A DNA stretch of 64,000 bases from Halovibrio variabilis (GCF_007991175.1 NZ_BJXV01000008.1:124001-188000); one strand, 5' to 3'. Numbered from the stretch's first letter, positions 34,258 through 44,788 are shown. Numbers and translations: made by a program. Notes: generated by a model from the letters alone, not told the origin.

Positions 34258-34982
34258 ATGTTACCTAGTCTGTTTATCTCCCATGGTTCGCCCATGCTGG
34301 CACTTAATAAAACCCCGACTCACGATTTTCTCCGCGAGCGGGGCAAGCAGCTGTCGCCCAGAGCAGTGGTCATGGTGTCGGCACACTCGGAGAGCCTGAC
34401 GCTCAAGGTCAGCACCAGCGCCAATCTGGAAACCATCCACGACTTTGGCGGCTTTTCGAGTGCCAGCATTCCGCCCCTGGTGAACCGGAACTGGCTGAAC
34501 GGCTTGCCCTGTTACTGGGCGCCGAGCGGGTAGAGCGTGGCCTTGATCACGGCGCCTGGGTGCCCCTTTCATTGCTATTCCCTGATGCCAATGTGCCGGT
34601 TGTTTCGCTGTCGCTCCCGGTGCGCTGGAGCAATGCGGAGCTGGTGGCACTGGGCGAACGCCTGTCGGCACTACGGGAAGAAGGAATTTTAGTTATCGGC
34701 TCGGGCAGCCTGACCCATAATCTTTATGAAATCATGCCCCTGGAGAGCCCAATGCCCGCCTGGGTCGATGCGTTCGCCACCTGGGTGAGCGGCCGCCTTA
34801 TTGCCAATGATCGCGACGCACTGCTTAGCTGGGAGCGCGCGCCCAACGCCCAGAAGAACCATCCAACCCCTGAGCATTTTCAGCCGTTGCTGGTAGCCAT
34901 GGGGGCGGGAGGCGAAGCGATCCAGCTGCACCACAGCGTGGAGCACGGGGTGCTTGCGATGGACGCTTATGCCTTTAGCTGA
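34258..34982 (+). pseudogene. DODA-type (YgiD-like) aromatic ring-opening dioxygenase, frameshifted
   Basis: The first frame (34258-34533) gives MLPSLFISHGSPMLAL...VSAHSES...TIHDFGGF, the N-terminal half of the extradiol dioxygenase family with its metal-site His residues. After DFGGF the family continues as YPAPG-x-PELAERL; here that sequence (SAPGEPELAERLALLLGAERV, then GLDHGAWVPLSLLFPDANVP) is in another frame and runs to 34982. About 10 bp appear to be missing near 34455-34475. The rest, including the catalytic GLDHGAW region and the C-terminus, is intact, so the break looks recent. A sequencing error cannot be excluded. The 3' end overlaps trhP by 16 bp. Confidence 0.8.
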
Positions 34983-36346
34983 TCAGCTACCTCTAGCGAT
35001 TTAGGTTGTGCTGCTGTGGAAGGCGTGAGATCACGCATTAATAGCGCAAACTCAAGCTGTTCGGGGATAATGCTGGCATTAGGGATGGGGATACGCACGC
35101 GATATCCCGATCCAGGTGCTGCACTTTGCGCTTCGCCTCGTAAGTTCTCGATATGGTCGAGCACGAAGCGGTGATTGCCACCAGGCAGCATAAGCTCCAT
35201 GCCATCCCCCACTTCGAAACGGTTTTTAACCTCTACCTCCATGGTTCTGCGAACCGGGTCATAACCTAGCACTTCACCGACAAATTGCTGGTGCACACCA
35301 ATGGAGTGCCCCTGCTCATAACTTTGGAACTCGCCGTGGACATGGCGCTGATAAAAGCCTTCGGTGTAGCCTCTATTCGCCAGGTTCTCAAGTTCATCCA
35401 TTAGCCGTTTATTAAAGGGCCGCCCAGCGACGGCGTCATCAATGGCTTGCCGATAGACCCGTGTTGTACGCGCGACGTAATAATGGGATTTGGTGCGCCC
35501 CTCGATCTTTAACGATGCCACGCCCATTTGCGTCAGCCGAGCCACGTGCTGCACCGCGCGCAGATCCTTGGAGTTCATGATGTAGGTGCCGTGCTCATCT
35601 TCATACATAGGCATCAGCTCGCCAGGACGGGAAACGTCTTCAATCAGCGCCGAGAGCTCGCCCTGGTTGGCGGCCGCTGGGATGCCAGTTTCCTGGGCGG
35701 CGATTAAGTCGCCCGTGTCATCGTGGGTCGCCGCTATGGTGTTATATTTCCAACGGCACGCGTTGGTGCAGGTCCCCTGGTTAGGGTCGCGATGATTGAA
35801 ATAGCCCGACAGCAGGCAGCGCCCTGAGTAGGCGATACACAGCGCGCCGTGAACAAAGGTTTCGATCTCTAAGCCTGGACACTTGTCGCGTATTTCGCCG
35901 ATTTCTTCCAGTGACAGCTCCCGAGACAAAATGATGCGGCTAATACCCTGCTGTTGCCAAAACTGGGCGGCCGCCCAGTTGACGACATTGGATTGCACCG
36001 AGAGGTGGATGGTTTGCTCCGGCCAGCGTTCGCGCACCATCATAATCAAGCCAGGATCCGACATAATCAGCGCATCGGGCCCTGCTTCAATCACCGGCGC
36101 CATATCCTGAAGGTAGGTTTTCAGCTTGCTGTTGTGGGGGGCGATATTGGATGCCACATAAAACTGCTTGCCCCGTGCATGAGCGTACTCAATACCGCGG
36201 TGTAAGTTATCAATTTTAAAATCGTTGTTGCGCACCCGCAGAGAGTAGCGCGGCTGACCTGCGTAGACCGCGTCAGCCCCATAGGCAAACGCGTAACGCA
36301 TGTTTTTGAAGGTGCCGGCAGGGGAAAGGAGTTCGGGGGGTTGCAT
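34967..36346 (-). CDS. trhP: tRNA 5-hydroxyuridine modification protein TrhP (U32 family, YegQ)
   Basis: The 459-aa protein belongs to the U32 family long annotated as a peptidase. It begins with PELLSPAGTFKNMRYAFAYGADAVYAG. The U32 signature ETFVHGALCIAYSGRCLLSGYFNHRDPNQGTCTNACRW (about residues 163-200) contains the cysteines that could hold an Fe-S cluster. A C-terminal beta-barrel follows. Its homologue takes part in making ho5U34 of some tRNAs from prephenate. The gene is single, with short flanks. Confidence 0.92.
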   Translation of the reverse strand: MQPPELLSPAGTFKNMRYAFAYGADAVYAGQPRYSLRVRNNDFKIDNLHRGIEYAHARGKQFYVASNIAPHNSKLKTYLQDMAPVIEAGPDALIMSDPGLIMMVRERWPEQTIHLSVQSNVVNWAAAQFWQQQGISRIILSRELSLEEIGEIRDKCPGLEIETFVHGALCIAYSGRCLLSGYFNHRDPNQGTCTNACRWKYNTIAATHDDTGDLIAAQETGIPAAANQGELSALIEDVSRPGELMPMYEDEHGTYIMNSKDLRAVQHVARLTQMGVASLKIEGRTKSHYYVARTTRVYRQAIDDAVAGRPFNKRLMDELENLANRGYTEGFYQRHVHGEFQSYEQGHSIGVHQQFVGEVLGYDPVRRTMEVEVKNRFEVGDGMELMLPGGNHRFVLDHIENLRGEAQSAAPGSGYRVRIPIPNASIIPEQLEFALLMRDLTPSTAAQPKSLEVADQLKA

Positions 36347-36456
36347 AGACAGTCACCGTGGGAAAAGGCTGGATTATAACCAGCCCACCTTCACTGTCTT
36401 GCGTAGCGCGCGGCTTCCATGACCTGGATCAAAAAGTAACAGCAGAACGCCTTTAG

Positions 36457-37332
36457 CTAAGCAGTGGGGCGGCGTTTAAGGGTGGTTCTACGGTCGTGGT
36501 ACGCCACCGCTAACCCGCTGCCTATTATCAAGGCGCTGCCTACCCAGACCCAGATATCCGGCATTTCGCCCCAGAACCACCAGCCCAATAGCACCGCCCA
36601 GAGCATGGCGGTGTAATCAAACGGCGCGGCGATGGCCGCTGGCGCAAAGCGAAAGGCCAAGGTGATAAACGCGGTAGCGGCGACGCCCAGCACCCCAGAC
36701 GCCAAAAACCCCAGCCAATGCCACGGCTGGGGCGTTTGCCATACCCACGGCAGCGTTAGCGCGGTCACCACCAAGGGCACAGCGGTCATGTAGAACAACA
36801 TCGCCCAGAGGTGCTCACGGCTGCCGTAACGGCGTGCGGTAATCATCATCAAGGCATAAAACAGCGCCGCGCCGACCAACATCAAGGCGCCCAGTTGAAA
36901 CGCATCGCTACCCGGGCGCACCACGATCAGCACGCCAACAAACCCCACAAGCGATGCAGTGAGCACCGGCGGGTCGATACGCTCCCCCAGCAAGGGTACC
37001 GACAGCAGGGTCACAAACAGCGGCGCGACGAAGGCAATTGCCGTGGCTTCTGCCAGGGGTAGCAGCGTTAAGCCCCCTACAAAACACACCATTGTGGCGG
37101 TATAAAACAAACCACGCAGTAGATGCACCCGCGGGCGTTTAGTCCGCAGTTTGCGCAAACCGCCGGCAAAGTAGGCGAGGAAGGCAATTAGCGGCATGGA
37201 GACGAGCGCACGGAAAAAGATGATTTGCAGCGGCGAATGCGTTTCCCCCAGCCATTTAGAAACAGCGTCGCCTAAGGCAAGAAACAAAACGCCCAAACAC
37301 ATGCAGAGAATGCCTTTCAGCGAGGTTGTCAC
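36457..37332 (-). CDS. EamA/DMT family transporter
   Basis: The 291-aa protein has ten hydrophobic segments in two five-helix repeats. The motif GVLFLALGDAVSKWLGE in helix 1 and ATAIAFVAPLFVTLLSVPLLGERI at helices 4-5 are typical of the EamA fold, and FDYTAMLWAVLLGWWFWGEMPD is the matching block in the second half. It is probably an inner-membrane metabolite exporter; the substrate cannot be read from the sequence. It follows the dac terminator and is likely independent. Confidence 0.85.
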   Translation of the reverse strand: MTTSLKGILCMCLGVLFLALGDAVSKWLGETHSPLQIIFFRALVSMPLIAFLAYFAGGLRKLRTKRPRVHLLRGLFYTATMVCFVGGLTLLPLAEATAIAFVAPLFVTLLSVPLLGERIDPPVLTASLVGFVGVLIVVRPGSDAFQLGALMLVGAALFYALMMITARRYGSREHLWAMLFYMTAVPLVVTALTLPWVWQTPQPWHWLGFLASGVLGVAATAFITLAFRFAPAAIAAPFDYTAMLWAVLLGWWFWGEMPDIWVWVGSALIIGSGLAVAYHDRRTTLKRRPTA

Positions 37333-37376
37333 TGCGATCTCCCTATTAACAGCTCACTATTAGCTGGCCCAAAAGC

Positions 37377-37407
37377 AAAAAACCCCGCCAACGAGCCATT
37401 GGCGGGG
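37377..37407 (-). terminator. Intrinsic terminator of the carboxypeptidase gene
   Basis: On the minus strand the 9-bp stem CCCCGCCAA / TTGGCGGGG with a 7-nt loop is followed by six Ts, 20 bp beyond the stop codon. Confidence 0.9.
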
Positions 37408-37427
37408 TGATTAAGTACACCACCTTA

Positions 37428-38768
37428 TTACAGGCTGGCGTTTACCACCATGCAGTCCATCCCCTGGGAGTGCAGTGCGCGACACGCCTGATGGGCGCGC
37501 TGCTCGTCTAGCGCCATTAAGCGGGCACGATAAACCGGGCGTTGGCCCTCTACCGTGTCGACAGCCACGCGGCCTCTTAAATTCTGGGCGATGCGTTGCG
37601 CCGCCTGCTGGGCCAATTGACGGGCCTGCGCTTCCTGGCTGAAAGCGCCTACTTGAACGCCCCAGCCGTCGACCGCTTCATTGGCGGCGAGCGTCTGTTC
37701 TCGTTCAATAAACGCTTGCAGCGGATCGGGTTGCGATGGCGTTACTGGCGGACGCTGAATCGTCTTTATATCGGCTAACTGGGCTTCTAGGTTCGCTTCT
37801 AGGCCCGTTTCGACGACCGCCATCAACGGCTGGCGTGGCCTAGGATTGGCTGGCGCCACTGGCTGAGCGGGAGGGGCAAAGGCCATAAACTCGCGCGAGA
37901 AGCTCGTATCGGCCATCCAGCTTTGCTGGTCACGCAACGACGCGCGCAGAAAACTACGGTCGAGCAGATTGGCCATATGGGTGTCCCGTGACTGGGACGA
38001 AAATCCGCCCATCACCACCCCTACCAAACGTCGGTTACCGCGCACAGCCGTGGTCGCCACGTTAAAACCAGAAGCGCGAATGAACCCGGTTTTTAAGCCG
38101 TCTGCCCCTGGGTAGTCGCGCACTAGCCGATTGTGGCTGGTATGCCGCTTGCCGCGGTAGCTGAACTCCTGCAGGCCAAAATAATGGTAGTACTGGGGGA
38201 AGTCCTGCATGACGCGGACCGAGAGCGTCAGCATATCCCGGGCGGTGGTGATCTGGCCATTGTCCGGCAGGCCAGAGGCGTTGCGAAAGGTAGTGGCGTG
38301 CATGCCCAGCTCGCGCGCTTTGCTGGTCATCATTTGCGCAAACCGTGCTTCACTGCCGCCTAGCGCTTCGGCAACCACGGCGGCAACGTCATTCGCCGAG
38401 CGAACGGCAAGCGCGCGGATAGCGGTATCCACCGGGATAGCGCTACCGGCAGCCAGCCACAGTTTTACCGCAGGCTTGGCAGCCGCATAAGGGGAGACAG
38501 GCAAGGGTTGATCTAGACGCAGCGTACCATTTTCTAACGCTTCAAAGGTTAGATACAGCGTCATCATTTTGGTGAGCGAGGCGGGATAGCGCTGGTCATC
38601 AATATTCTCCGCATACAGCACTTCGCCATTATCTAAATCCACCACGACCCCCGCGTAGCGAGGGTTAGCGGCTTGAGCGCTAGTGACCATTGCCAGTATC
38701 AATAGCACGGCCATACTCCATGGCCATACGCCAGGCGCTCCAGCGGCGCTTTTTACCCTCGCATACAT
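37428..38768 (-). CDS. D-alanyl-D-alanine carboxypeptidase with C-terminal SPOR domain
   Basis: The 446-aa protein has a signal peptide/anchor (about residues 15-33, cleavage near AQA-AN). An S11-type penicillin-binding domain follows, with the SxxK motif SLTK (Ser64, Lys67), SxN SAN (124-126) and KTG (226-228). After a Pro-rich linker comes a SPOR domain (about 365-446, GWGVQVGAFSQEAQARQLA), which binds denuded septal glycan. It should trim pentapeptides in the periplasm with a bias to the division site. The SPOR domain replaces the amphipathic C-terminal anchor of PBP5-like enzymes. Confidence 0.92.
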   Translation of the reverse strand: MYARVKSAAGAPGVWPWSMAVLLILAMVTSAQAANPRYAGVVVDLDNGEVLYAENIDDQRYPASLTKMMTLYLTFEALENGTLRLDQPLPVSPYAAAKPAVKLWLAAGSAIPVDTAIRALAVRSANDVAAVVAEALGGSEARFAQMMTSKARELGMHATTFRNASGLPDNGQITTARDMLTLSVRVMQDFPQYYHYFGLQEFSYRGKRHTSHNRLVRDYPGADGLKTGFIRASGFNVATTAVRGNRRLVGVVMGGFSSQSRDTHMANLLDRSFLRASLRDQQSWMADTSFSREFMAFAPPAQPVAPANPRPRQPLMAVVETGLEANLEAQLADIKTIQRPPVTPSQPDPLQAFIEREQTLAANEAVDGWGVQVGAFSQEAQARQLAQQAAQRIAQNLRGRVAVDTVEGQRPVYRARLMALDEQRAHQACRALHSQGMDCMVVNASL

Positions 38769-39005
38769 ACCTGCCCCTTCGTTGTTATCAACGCACTAGT
38801 TGTAACCACTGATTAACCCGCCTATAACTGCTTAGTTACCTTGCCACACTCAAGGCGCAGCGCAAGGCTTTCCCTTCGCGATATGACGCCGCTTTTGCGT
38901 TCATCACAAACAGACTATCTATCATAAACAGAGTATAGACGCAGTTAAGCGTAGAATAGGACAAAATAAAGGCGAGAAACGTGCGGGTAGCCGATAGGCA
39001 TAAAC

Positions 39006-39033
39006 AAAAAAACCGACCCCAAGGGGTCGGTTT
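39006..39033 (-). terminator. Intrinsic terminator of the alpha operon
   Basis: On the minus strand, the palindrome ACCGACCCC / GGGGTCGGT with flanking A/T pairs and a run of seven Ts lies 34 bp after the rplQ stop. It closes the long ribosomal protein transcript. Confidence 0.9.
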
Positions 39034-39066
39034 TCATTCGCTGCTAAACACGCTTAGCGCAGAGCA

Positions 39067-39453
39067 TTACTCTTCTGCGGCGACGTCTTCAACGACCGGA
39101 CGGTCAACTAGCTCGACGAACGCCATAGGCGCGTTGTCGCCGGTGCGGAAACCGCACTTGAGAATACGGACGTAACCGCCCGGACGCTCGGCATAACGCG
39201 GGCCTAGTTCGTTGAACAATTTACCGACGGCTTCTTTAGAGCGCGTACGGGAAAACGCCAAACGACGGTTAGCAACGCTATCCTGCTTAGACAAGGTGAT
39301 CAGCGGCTCGATAACGCGACGCAGCTCCTTGGCTTTGGGCAGGGTTGTCTTAATGACTTCATGTTCGACCAGCGAGACAGACATGTTCTTGAACATGGCC
39401 TGACGATGCGAGCTGGTGCGATTCAGATGACGACCACTCTTACGATGACGCAT
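39067..39453 (-). CDS. rplQ: 50S ribosomal protein L17
   Basis: The 128 aa begin [24 protein letters not shown], the L17 signature. L17 lies near the exit tunnel and binds 23S rRNA. It is the last gene of the alpha operon, 39 bp after rpoA, and is followed by a terminator. The C-terminal tail (VEDVAAEE) is acidic. Confidence 0.97.
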   Translation of the reverse strand: MRHRKSGRHLNRTSSHRQAMFKNMSVSLVEHEVIKTTLPKAKELRRVIEPLITLSKQDSVANRRLAFSRTRSKEAVGKLFNELGPRYAERPGGYVRILKCGFRTGDNAPMAFVELVDRPVVEDVAAEE

Positions 39454-39492
39454 GGTTGTAATTCCTTACCAAACTGGGACTCAAGTCGACGC

Positions 39493-40488
39493 TCACGCGG
39501 AGGCCTTGTCGTCCTTCAGGCTTGCCGGTGGCCAATGTTCCAACCGCATGCCGAGGGACAAGCCGCGCGCTGCCAATACATCTTTGATTTCATTCAAAGA
39601 TTTTTTACCGAGATTCGGTGTCTTCAACAGCTCAACTTCTGTGCGCTGGATAAGATCACCGATGTAGTAAATATTCTCGGCTTTTAGGCAGTTCGCGCTG
39701 CGAACGGTCAACTCAAGATCGTCTACGGGGCGCAATAGAATTGGATCAACTTGATCCTCTTCCTCTTCGACTTCCTGTTCTTTATCAGCTTCCAGGTCGA
39801 CGAAGGCGGCCAGCTGCTCTTGCAGGATGGTCGCACTGCGACGGATAGCCTCTTCCGGATCCAGGGTACCGTCGGTTTCCAAATCGATAATTAGCTTATC
39901 GAGATCGGTGCGCTGCTCAACACGAGCGGCTTCAACCGAGTAGGAAACACGGCGGACAGGGCTGAAGGTGGCATCCAGCTGCAGGCGGCCAATAGCACGC
40001 GTCTCTTCATCAGAGCCGCGCGCGTCAGCCGGTTCGTAGCCACGACCCAGCGCTACCTTAAGCTGAATTTTCAGCTCGGCACCTTCATTGACATGAGCAA
40101 TGATGTGGTCCGGGTTGACGATTTCGACGCTATGATCAAGCGCAATGTCGCCAGCGGTGACGACGGCTGGGCCCTGCTTGTTCAGCGTGAGCATCGCCTC
40201 ATCGCGGCTGTGCATCTTGATCGCAACATCTTTCAAGTTCAGGAGGATTTCAATAACATCTTCCTGCACCCCTTCGAGGGCACTGTACTCATGCTCTACA
40301 CCGGCGATTTCAGCCTCTACCACGGCACAGCCGGGCATTGACGAAAGCAGAATGCGACGCAGTGCATTCCCCAGGGTGTGACCAAAGCCACGCTCGAACG
40401 GTTCGAGCACGATTTTGGCATGATGTGCGCTGATTTCTTCGACCTTAATATCACGGGGACGAAGAAACTCTGTCACTGAACGCTGCAT
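39493..40488 (-). CDS. rpoA: RNA polymerase subunit alpha
   Basis: The 331 aa form two domains. The N-terminal dimerisation domain (about 1-235, with [23 protein letters not shown]) is followed by an acidic linker ([11 protein letters not shown], about 240-250) and the C-terminal DNA- and activator-binding domain (about 252-331, [22 protein letters not shown]). It scaffolds the core enzyme. It lies 99 bp after rpsD; that gap carries a hairpin. The start is supported by GGTGTTC and the conserved [11 protein letters not shown]. Confidence 0.98.
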   Translation of the reverse strand: MQRSVTEFLRPRDIKVEEISAHHAKIVLEPFERGFGHTLGNALRRILLSSMPGCAVVEAEIAGVEHEYSALEGVQEDVIEILLNLKDVAIKMHSRDEAMLTLNKQGPAVVTAGDIALDHSVEIVNPDHIIAHVNEGAELKIQLKVALGRGYEPADARGSDEETRAIGRLQLDATFSPVRRVSYSVEAARVEQRTDLDKLIIDLETDGTLDPEEAIRRSATILQEQLAAFVDLEADKEQEVEEEEDQVDPILLRPVDDLELTVRSANCLKAENIYYIGDLIQRTEVELLKTPNLGKKSLNEIKDVLAARGLSLGMRLEHWPPASLKDDKASA

Positions 40489-40537
40489 ATGAACACCTTT
40501 CAGGCTGCCAAACGGATACTTGGTACTCGGTTACGAG

Positions 40538-40564
40538 CTGGCGCTGGCAAAAAACCGGCGCCAG
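40538..40564 (-). other. Hairpin in the rpsD-rpoA gap
   Basis: A 7-bp stem CTGGCGC / GCGCCAG encloses an A/T-rich loop (minus strand CGGTTTTTTGCCA). It could be a processing or attenuation element; there is no U-tract after the stem. Confidence 0.35.
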
Positions 40565-40587
40565 ATCGACAAGAAACAGGAAACTGC

Positions 40588-41208
40588 TTACTTGGAGTAC
40601 AGCTCGACGATCAGATTTTCGTTGATGTCGGCAGACAGGTCACCGCGTTCAGGCAGAGCCTTGAAAGTGCCTTCCATCTTCTTGGCGTCGATTTCGATCC
40701 AAGCGATGTCGCCACGGTTGGCCGCAATGGACAACGCGCTTTGAATACGTACTTGGTTCTTCGCCTTCTCGCGAATGGAAACAACGTCACCCGGCTTCAC
40801 TTGATAGGAAGCGACGTTAACGCTGCGGCCATTGACGGAAATCGCCTTGTGACTGACCAGCTGACGCGCTTCAGAGCGAGTCGAGCCGAAGCCCATGCGG
40901 TAGACGACATTATCCAGTCGGGATTCGAGCAACTGCAACAATACCTCACCGGTCGCGCCTTTAAGGCGGGCGGCTTCTTTGTAGTAGTTACGGAACTGTT
41001 TTTCGAGTACGCCATACATGCGACGTACTTTTTGCTTCTCGCGAAGCTGCAAGCCGTAGTCTGAAAGACGCTGACGACGCTGGCCGTGTACACCCGGGAT
41101 CTGCTCGGATTTACACTTTTTCTCGAAGGGAGTCACACCACTCTTTAAAAAGAGGTCGGTGCCTTCACGACGAGACAATTTGCACTTCGGTCCAATATAA
41201 CGGGCCAT
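40588..41208 (-). CDS. rpsD: 30S ribosomal protein S4
   Basis: The 206 aa match S4. They begin [24 protein letters not shown] and contain the S4 RNA-binding domain [32 protein letters not shown]. It is a primary 16S rRNA binder and, in enterics, the translational repressor of the alpha operon. It is 12 bp after rpsK. The zinc-site cysteines of some S4 forms are reduced here (C9 and C32 only). Confidence 0.98.
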   Translation of the reverse strand: MARYIGPKCKLSRREGTDLFLKSGVTPFEKKCKSEQIPGVHGQRRQRLSDYGLQLREKQKVRRMYGVLEKQFRNYYKEAARLKGATGEVLLQLLESRLDNVVYRMGFGSTRSEARQLVSHKAISVNGRSVNVASYQVKPGDVVSIREKAKNQVRIQSALSIAANRGDIAWIEIDAKKMEGTFKALPERGDLSADINENLIVELYSK

Positions 41209-41220
41209 GAATCTGTCTCC

Positions 41221-41607
41221 TTAAACGCGGCGTTTCTTCGGCGGACGGCAGCCATTATGGGGAATGGGCGTCGCGTCTACGATGCTTTGCACGCGGAAGC
41301 CGGCGGCATTCAGTGCGCGCACGGCGGATTCACGACCGGGACCTGGGCCTTTAACCAGTACGTCTACGTTTTTCACACCATACTCGGCTGCAGCAGTTGC
41401 TGCACGTTCGCTTGCCACTTGAGCAGCGAACGGGGTGCTCTTGCGAGAACCACGAAAACCCGAACCACCGGCAGTCGCCCATGACAGAGCGTTGCCCTGG
41501 CGGTCTGTGATCGTCACGATCGTGTTGTTAAAAGAGGCATGGATATGCGCAATCGCGTCCACTACCTGCTTTTTAACCTTTTTACGGTTACTACGCGGGT
41601 TAGCCAT
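41221..41607 (-). CDS. rpsK: 30S ribosomal protein S11
   Basis: The 128 aa include [44 protein letters not shown] and the C-terminal [16 protein letters not shown]11 forms the platform of the small subunit with S6/S18. It is 52 bp after rpsM and 12 bp before rpsD. Confidence 0.98.
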   Translation of the reverse strand: MANPRSNRKKVKKQVVDAIAHIHASFNNTIVTITDRQGNALSWATAGGSGFRGSRKSTPFAAQVASERAATAAAEYGVKNVDVLVKGPGPGRESAVRALNAAGFRVQSIVDATPIPHNGCRPPKKRRV

Positions 41608-41659
41608 GTTGATGTCTATTCCTGTCGTTACGCCGGCTCTCTATTAAAGAGCCTGCGTA

Positions 41660-42016
41660 TTATTTGCGGATCGGCTTACGCGGGCCCTTACGGGTGCGCG
41701 CGTTAGTCTTAGTCCGCTGACCACGCAGCGGAAGACTACGACGATGACGCAGACCACGGTAGCAACCTAAGTCCATGAGACGCTTAATGTTAAGCGTGAC
41801 ATCACGACGAAGGTCGCCTTCTACGGTGTACTTGCCAACTTCAGAACGCAGGGTGTCGACTTCTTCAGAAGACAGGTCCTGGATCTTGGCATTCATGGCA
41901 ATACCTGATGCTGCACAGATGTGCTCAGCACGGGTACGGCCAATACCGAAGATGTAGGTCAGCGAGATCGCCGCATGCTTGTTGTCCGGGATATTGACGC
42001 CTGCAATACGGGCCAT
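41660..42016 (-). CDS. rpsM: 30S ribosomal protein S13
   Basis: The 118 aa begin [34 protein letters not shown] and end [16 protein letters not shown]13 sits in the 30S head and contacts the P-site tRNA and L5. It is the first gene after rpmJ and follows a 123-bp gap with a long hairpin, where enteric bacteria have the S4-controlled alpha leader. Confidence 0.98.
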   Translation of the reverse strand: MARIAGVNIPDNKHAAISLTYIFGIGRTRAEHICAASGIAMNAKIQDLSSEEVDTLRSEVGKYTVEGDLRRDVTLNIKRLMDLGCYRGLRHRRSLPLRGQRTKTNARTRKGPRKPIRK

Positions 42017-42072
42017 CAGCTTACTCCGAAATTTGAGCGGCTTGCTCGTTTGTTCATCTATAAAAGGCGCAA

Positions 42073-42113
42073 CAGCATACCCCTTTAAACGCCCTAAGGC
42101 AAGGGGTATGCTG
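42073..42113 (-). promoter_or_regulatory. Long hairpin in the rpmJ-rpsM gap (alpha operon leader candidate)
   Basis: CAGCATACCCCTT (42073-42085) pairs perfectly over 13 bp with AAGGGGTATGCTG (42101-42113) around a 15-nt loop. It lies 57 bp before the rpsM start. In E. coli, S4 represses a leader at this place; whether this structure serves that role, or acts as an attenuator, is inference. Confidence 0.5.
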
Positions 42114-42139
42114 GCACCCGCTTAATACAACCCAGGCTA

Positions 42140-42253
42140 TTAACCCTGGCGCTGTTTGTGCCGTGGTTCGCTGCAGATGACGCGGACAGCGCCATTGCGA
42201 CGAATGATCTTGCAGTTACGGCACATTTTCTTTACGGAAGCTCGAACTTTCAT
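42140..42253 (-). CDS. rpmJ: 50S ribosomal protein L36 (zinc-binding form)
   Basis: This 37-aa protein begins [15 protein letters not shown] and ends [10 protein letters not shown]. The zinc ligands Cys11, Cys14, Cys27 and His32 are all present, so this is the zinc-containing C+ form. It sits in its usual place between secY (64 bp) and rpsM (123 bp). Confidence 0.97.
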   Translation of the reverse strand: MKVRASVKKMCRNCKIIRRNGAVRVICSEPRHKQRQG

Positions 42254-42317
42254 CGATCTTTCTCCAAAAACCGGCTCGCGGCGCGCCTCTCTCTAAGGTA
42301 AGAGAAAAGACGGCGCC

Positions 42318-43649
42318 TCAGCGCGTAATACCGCCGCTACCGTAGCCTTTCAGGTTGGACTTCTTCATCACTGAGTCATACTGGCTCGACATGAGATGCG
42401 ATTGCACCTGGGCCATGAAGTCCATGATGACCACGACTACGATTAACAACGAGGTACCGCCGAAAAAGAACGGCACGTTCCACGCTACAATCAAGAACTG
42501 GGGCATCAAGGAAACCGCAGTGATATACAAGGCACCGAACAGGGTCAAACGTGTCATGACCTTGTCGATATAGCGAGCGGTCTGCTCGCCGGGGCGAATG
42601 CCCGGCAGGAAAGCGCCTGACTTTTTAAGATTGTCAGCCACATCCTTGGGGTTGAAGACCAGCGCTGTGTAAAAGAAGCAGAAGAATACCACTGCCGCCG
42701 CGAAAAGCAAGATGTAAAGCGGTTGACCTGGGCCTAATGCCTGAGATGCACGCTGCAACCACTCCATACCTTCGCCAGCACCCACCCACTGACCGATAGA
42801 GGCCGGGAAGAGCAGAATACTGGAGGCAAAAATCGCCGGAATAACGCCGGCCATGTTGACCTTCAAAGGCAGGTAGCTACTTTGGCCTGCATACATCTTA
42901 TTGCCCACTTGTCGCCGCGGGTAGTTCACCTTGAGGCGGCGTTGGCCGCGCTCGATGAACACCACAAAGGCAACAGTCGCAATACCTAACACAGACAGCG
43001 CTAACAGCGGCAGAACATTCCAGGCCCCTTCATTACGGGCAAGCTCGAAAGCCTGGCCCACGGCACTGGGCAGTCCAGCGACAATACCGGCGAAGATCAG
43101 CAGCGAAATACCGTTGCCGATGCCCTTCTCGGTAATCTGCTCACCTAGCCACATCATAAACACCGCACCCGATACAAAGGTAACCACAGCGGTGAAGAAG
43201 AAGCTAAAGTCAGCGGTGTACGCGATGCCTTGGCTAGCCAGACCGACAGACATGCCGGTAGCCTGGACAAACGCCAGTATCACGGTGCCGTAGCGGGTGT
43301 ACTGGCTAATCTTGCGGCGGCCAGCCTCACCCTCTTTCTTGAGTTGTTCAAGATGAGGGGAGACCGCAGTCATGAGCTGCATGATAATCGACGCCGAAAT
43401 ATAGGGCATTATACCCAGGGCGAGGACACTCATGCGCTCCAGAGCACCGCCCGAGAACATGTTAAACATGCCCAGGATGGTGCCCTGTTGCTCCCTAAAC
43501 AAGGCAGCAAGCTGGTCAGGATTGATACCGGGAACGGGAATGTGGGCACCAATACGGTACACCACGATGGCGAGGAGCACGAAGCGCAAACGCGCCCACA
43601 GTTCACTCAGACCGCTGCCCATCGCCGGCATTTTTCCTGACTTGGCCAT
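42318..43649 (-). CDS. secY: Protein translocase subunit SecY
   Basis: The 443-aa protein has ten transmembrane helices. Family blocks include [19 protein letters not shown] (about residues 33-51), [38 protein letters not shown] and the C-terminal [18 protein letters not shown]. It forms the SecYEG channel of the inner membrane. Its start codon immediately follows the rplO stop on the minus strand, so the two are probably coupled. Confidence 0.98.
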   Translation of the reverse strand: MAKSGKMPAMGSGLSELWARLRFVLLAIVVYRIGAHIPVPGINPDQLAALFREQQGTILGMFNMFSGGALERMSVLALGIMPYISASIIMQLMTAVSPHLEQLKKEGEAGRRKISQYTRYGTVILAFVQATGMSVGLASQGIAYTADFSFFFTAVVTFVSGAVFMMWLGEQITEKGIGNGISLLIFAGIVAGLPSAVGQAFELARNEGAWNVLPLLALSVLGIATVAFVVFIERGQRRLKVNYPRRQVGNKMYAGQSSYLPLKVNMAGVIPAIFASSILLFPASIGQWVGAGEGMEWLQRASQALGPGQPLYILLFAAAVVFFCFFYTALVFNPKDVADNLKKSGAFLPGIRPGEQTARYIDKVMTRLTLFGALYITAVSLMPQFLIVAWNVPFFFGGTSLLIVVVVIMDFMAQVQSHLMSSQYDSVMKKSNLKGYGSGGITR

Positions 43650-44084
43650 TTAGTCCTCTACCTTGCCGCCAGCGGCTTCGATCGCTTCACGGGCACCTTT
43701 GGTGACCTTGATTCCGCGAACGGTAACCGCCGTTTTCAATTCGCCAGAAAGGATAATCTTCGCGTGTAGCGTTGAATCCTTCAGCACGTTGGCATCTTTC
43801 AGCGTTTGCAGTGTGACGTCGCCACCGGCCACTTTCACCAGTTCAGCCACACGCACTTCTTCAGAGACCAGCGACTTGGCAGAGGTGAAACCGAATTTCG
43901 GCAGACGACGCTGCAACGGCATTTGACCGCCTTCGAAACCGGGCTTCACGCTGCCGCCACTACGTGCTTTCTGACCTTTGTGACCCCGGCCGCCGGTCTT
44001 ACCAAGACCGGAGCCGATGCCACGACCAACGCGCTTTGCAGCGTGCTTGGAGCCCGGAGCCGGGCTTAGGCTATTGAGTTTCAT
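43650..44084 (-). CDS. rplO: 50S ribosomal protein L15
   Basis: The 144 aa begin [44 protein letters not shown], the glycine/basic extension of L15, and end with AAGGKVED. L15 is a late-assembling large-subunit protein. It is 3 bp after rpmD and abuts secY. Confidence 0.98.
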   Translation of the reverse strand: MKLNSLSPAPGSKHAAKRVGRGIGSGLGKTGGRGHKGQKARSGGSVKPGFEGGQMPLQRRLPKFGFTSAKSLVSEEVRVAELVKVAGGDVTLQTLKDANVLKDSTLHAKIILSGELKTAVTVRGIKVTKGAREAIEAAGGKVED

Positions 44085-44087
44085 GGA

Positions 44088-44270
44088 TTACTCTCCCTCA
44101 ACGCGCACAAGGTAGTTCACCTTGTAGATCATGCCGCGTACGGCAGGGGTGTCTTCCAGTTCAACCGTATGACCGATGCGACGCAGACCCAAGCCCTTCA
44201 TGTTGGCTTTGTGCGTGGGCCTGATGCCGATGGTGCTGCGGATCTGGGTAACCTTGATCGTTGCTGCCAT
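44088..44270 (-). CDS. rpmD: 50S ribosomal protein L30
   Basis: The 60-aa product ([36 protein letters not shown]) has the standard short bacterial L30 form. It is 6 bp after rpsE and 3 bp before rplO within the spc operon. Confidence 0.98.
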   Translation of the reverse strand: MAATIKVTQIRSTIGIRPTHKANMKGLGLRRIGHTVELEDTPAVRGMIYKVNYLVRVEGE

Positions 44271-44276
44271 GGTGCC

Positions 44277-44777
44277 TTACCCCGTGATCGCTTCGACAGA
44301 CAGACCGCGCTTGGCGGCCACGTCTTCCGGTGCTTGCATGGAGGAGAGACCTTTGACAGTCGCCCGTACCACGTTAACCGGGTTGGTGGAACCGTAGCAC
44401 TTGGCCAGTACGTCGTGGACACCGGCGAGCTCTAATACAGAGCGCATGGCGCCACCGGCGATAATACCGGTACCTTCAGAGGCCGGCTGCATGTACACCT
44501 TGGAAGCACCGTGACGGGCTTTTACCGGGTACTGCAGCGTGTGGCCAGCAAGGTTCACCTTGACCATGTTGCGACGAGCTTGATCCATTGCCTTCTGGAT
44601 CGCGACAGGCACTTCACGCGCCTTGCCACGTCCAAAACCGACACGACCTTTACCATCACCAACGACGGTCAGCGCGGTGAAGCCGAAAATACGACCACCC
44701 TTGACCACCTTGGCGACGCGGTTGACCTGCACTAACTTCTCTTGCAGATCACCGCTTTGCTGTTCGTTCTTCGCCAT
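44277..44777 (-). CDS. rpsE: 30S ribosomal protein S5
   Basis: The 166 aa contain the S5 RNA-binding domain ([47 protein letters not shown]) and the C-terminal domain with [33 protein letters not shown]5 shapes the mRNA entry and decoding fidelity; spectinomycin and ram changes map to this protein. It is 11 bp after rplR. Confidence 0.98.
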   Translation of the reverse strand: MAKNEQQSGDLQEKLVQVNRVAKVVKGGRIFGFTALTVVGDGKGRVGFGRGKAREVPVAIQKAMDQARRNMVKVNLAGHTLQYPVKARHGASKVYMQPASEGTGIIAGGAMRSVLELAGVHDVLAKCYGSTNPVNVVRATVKGLSSMQAPEDVAAKRGLSVEAITG

Positions 44778-44788
44778 CGTAAAACCCT

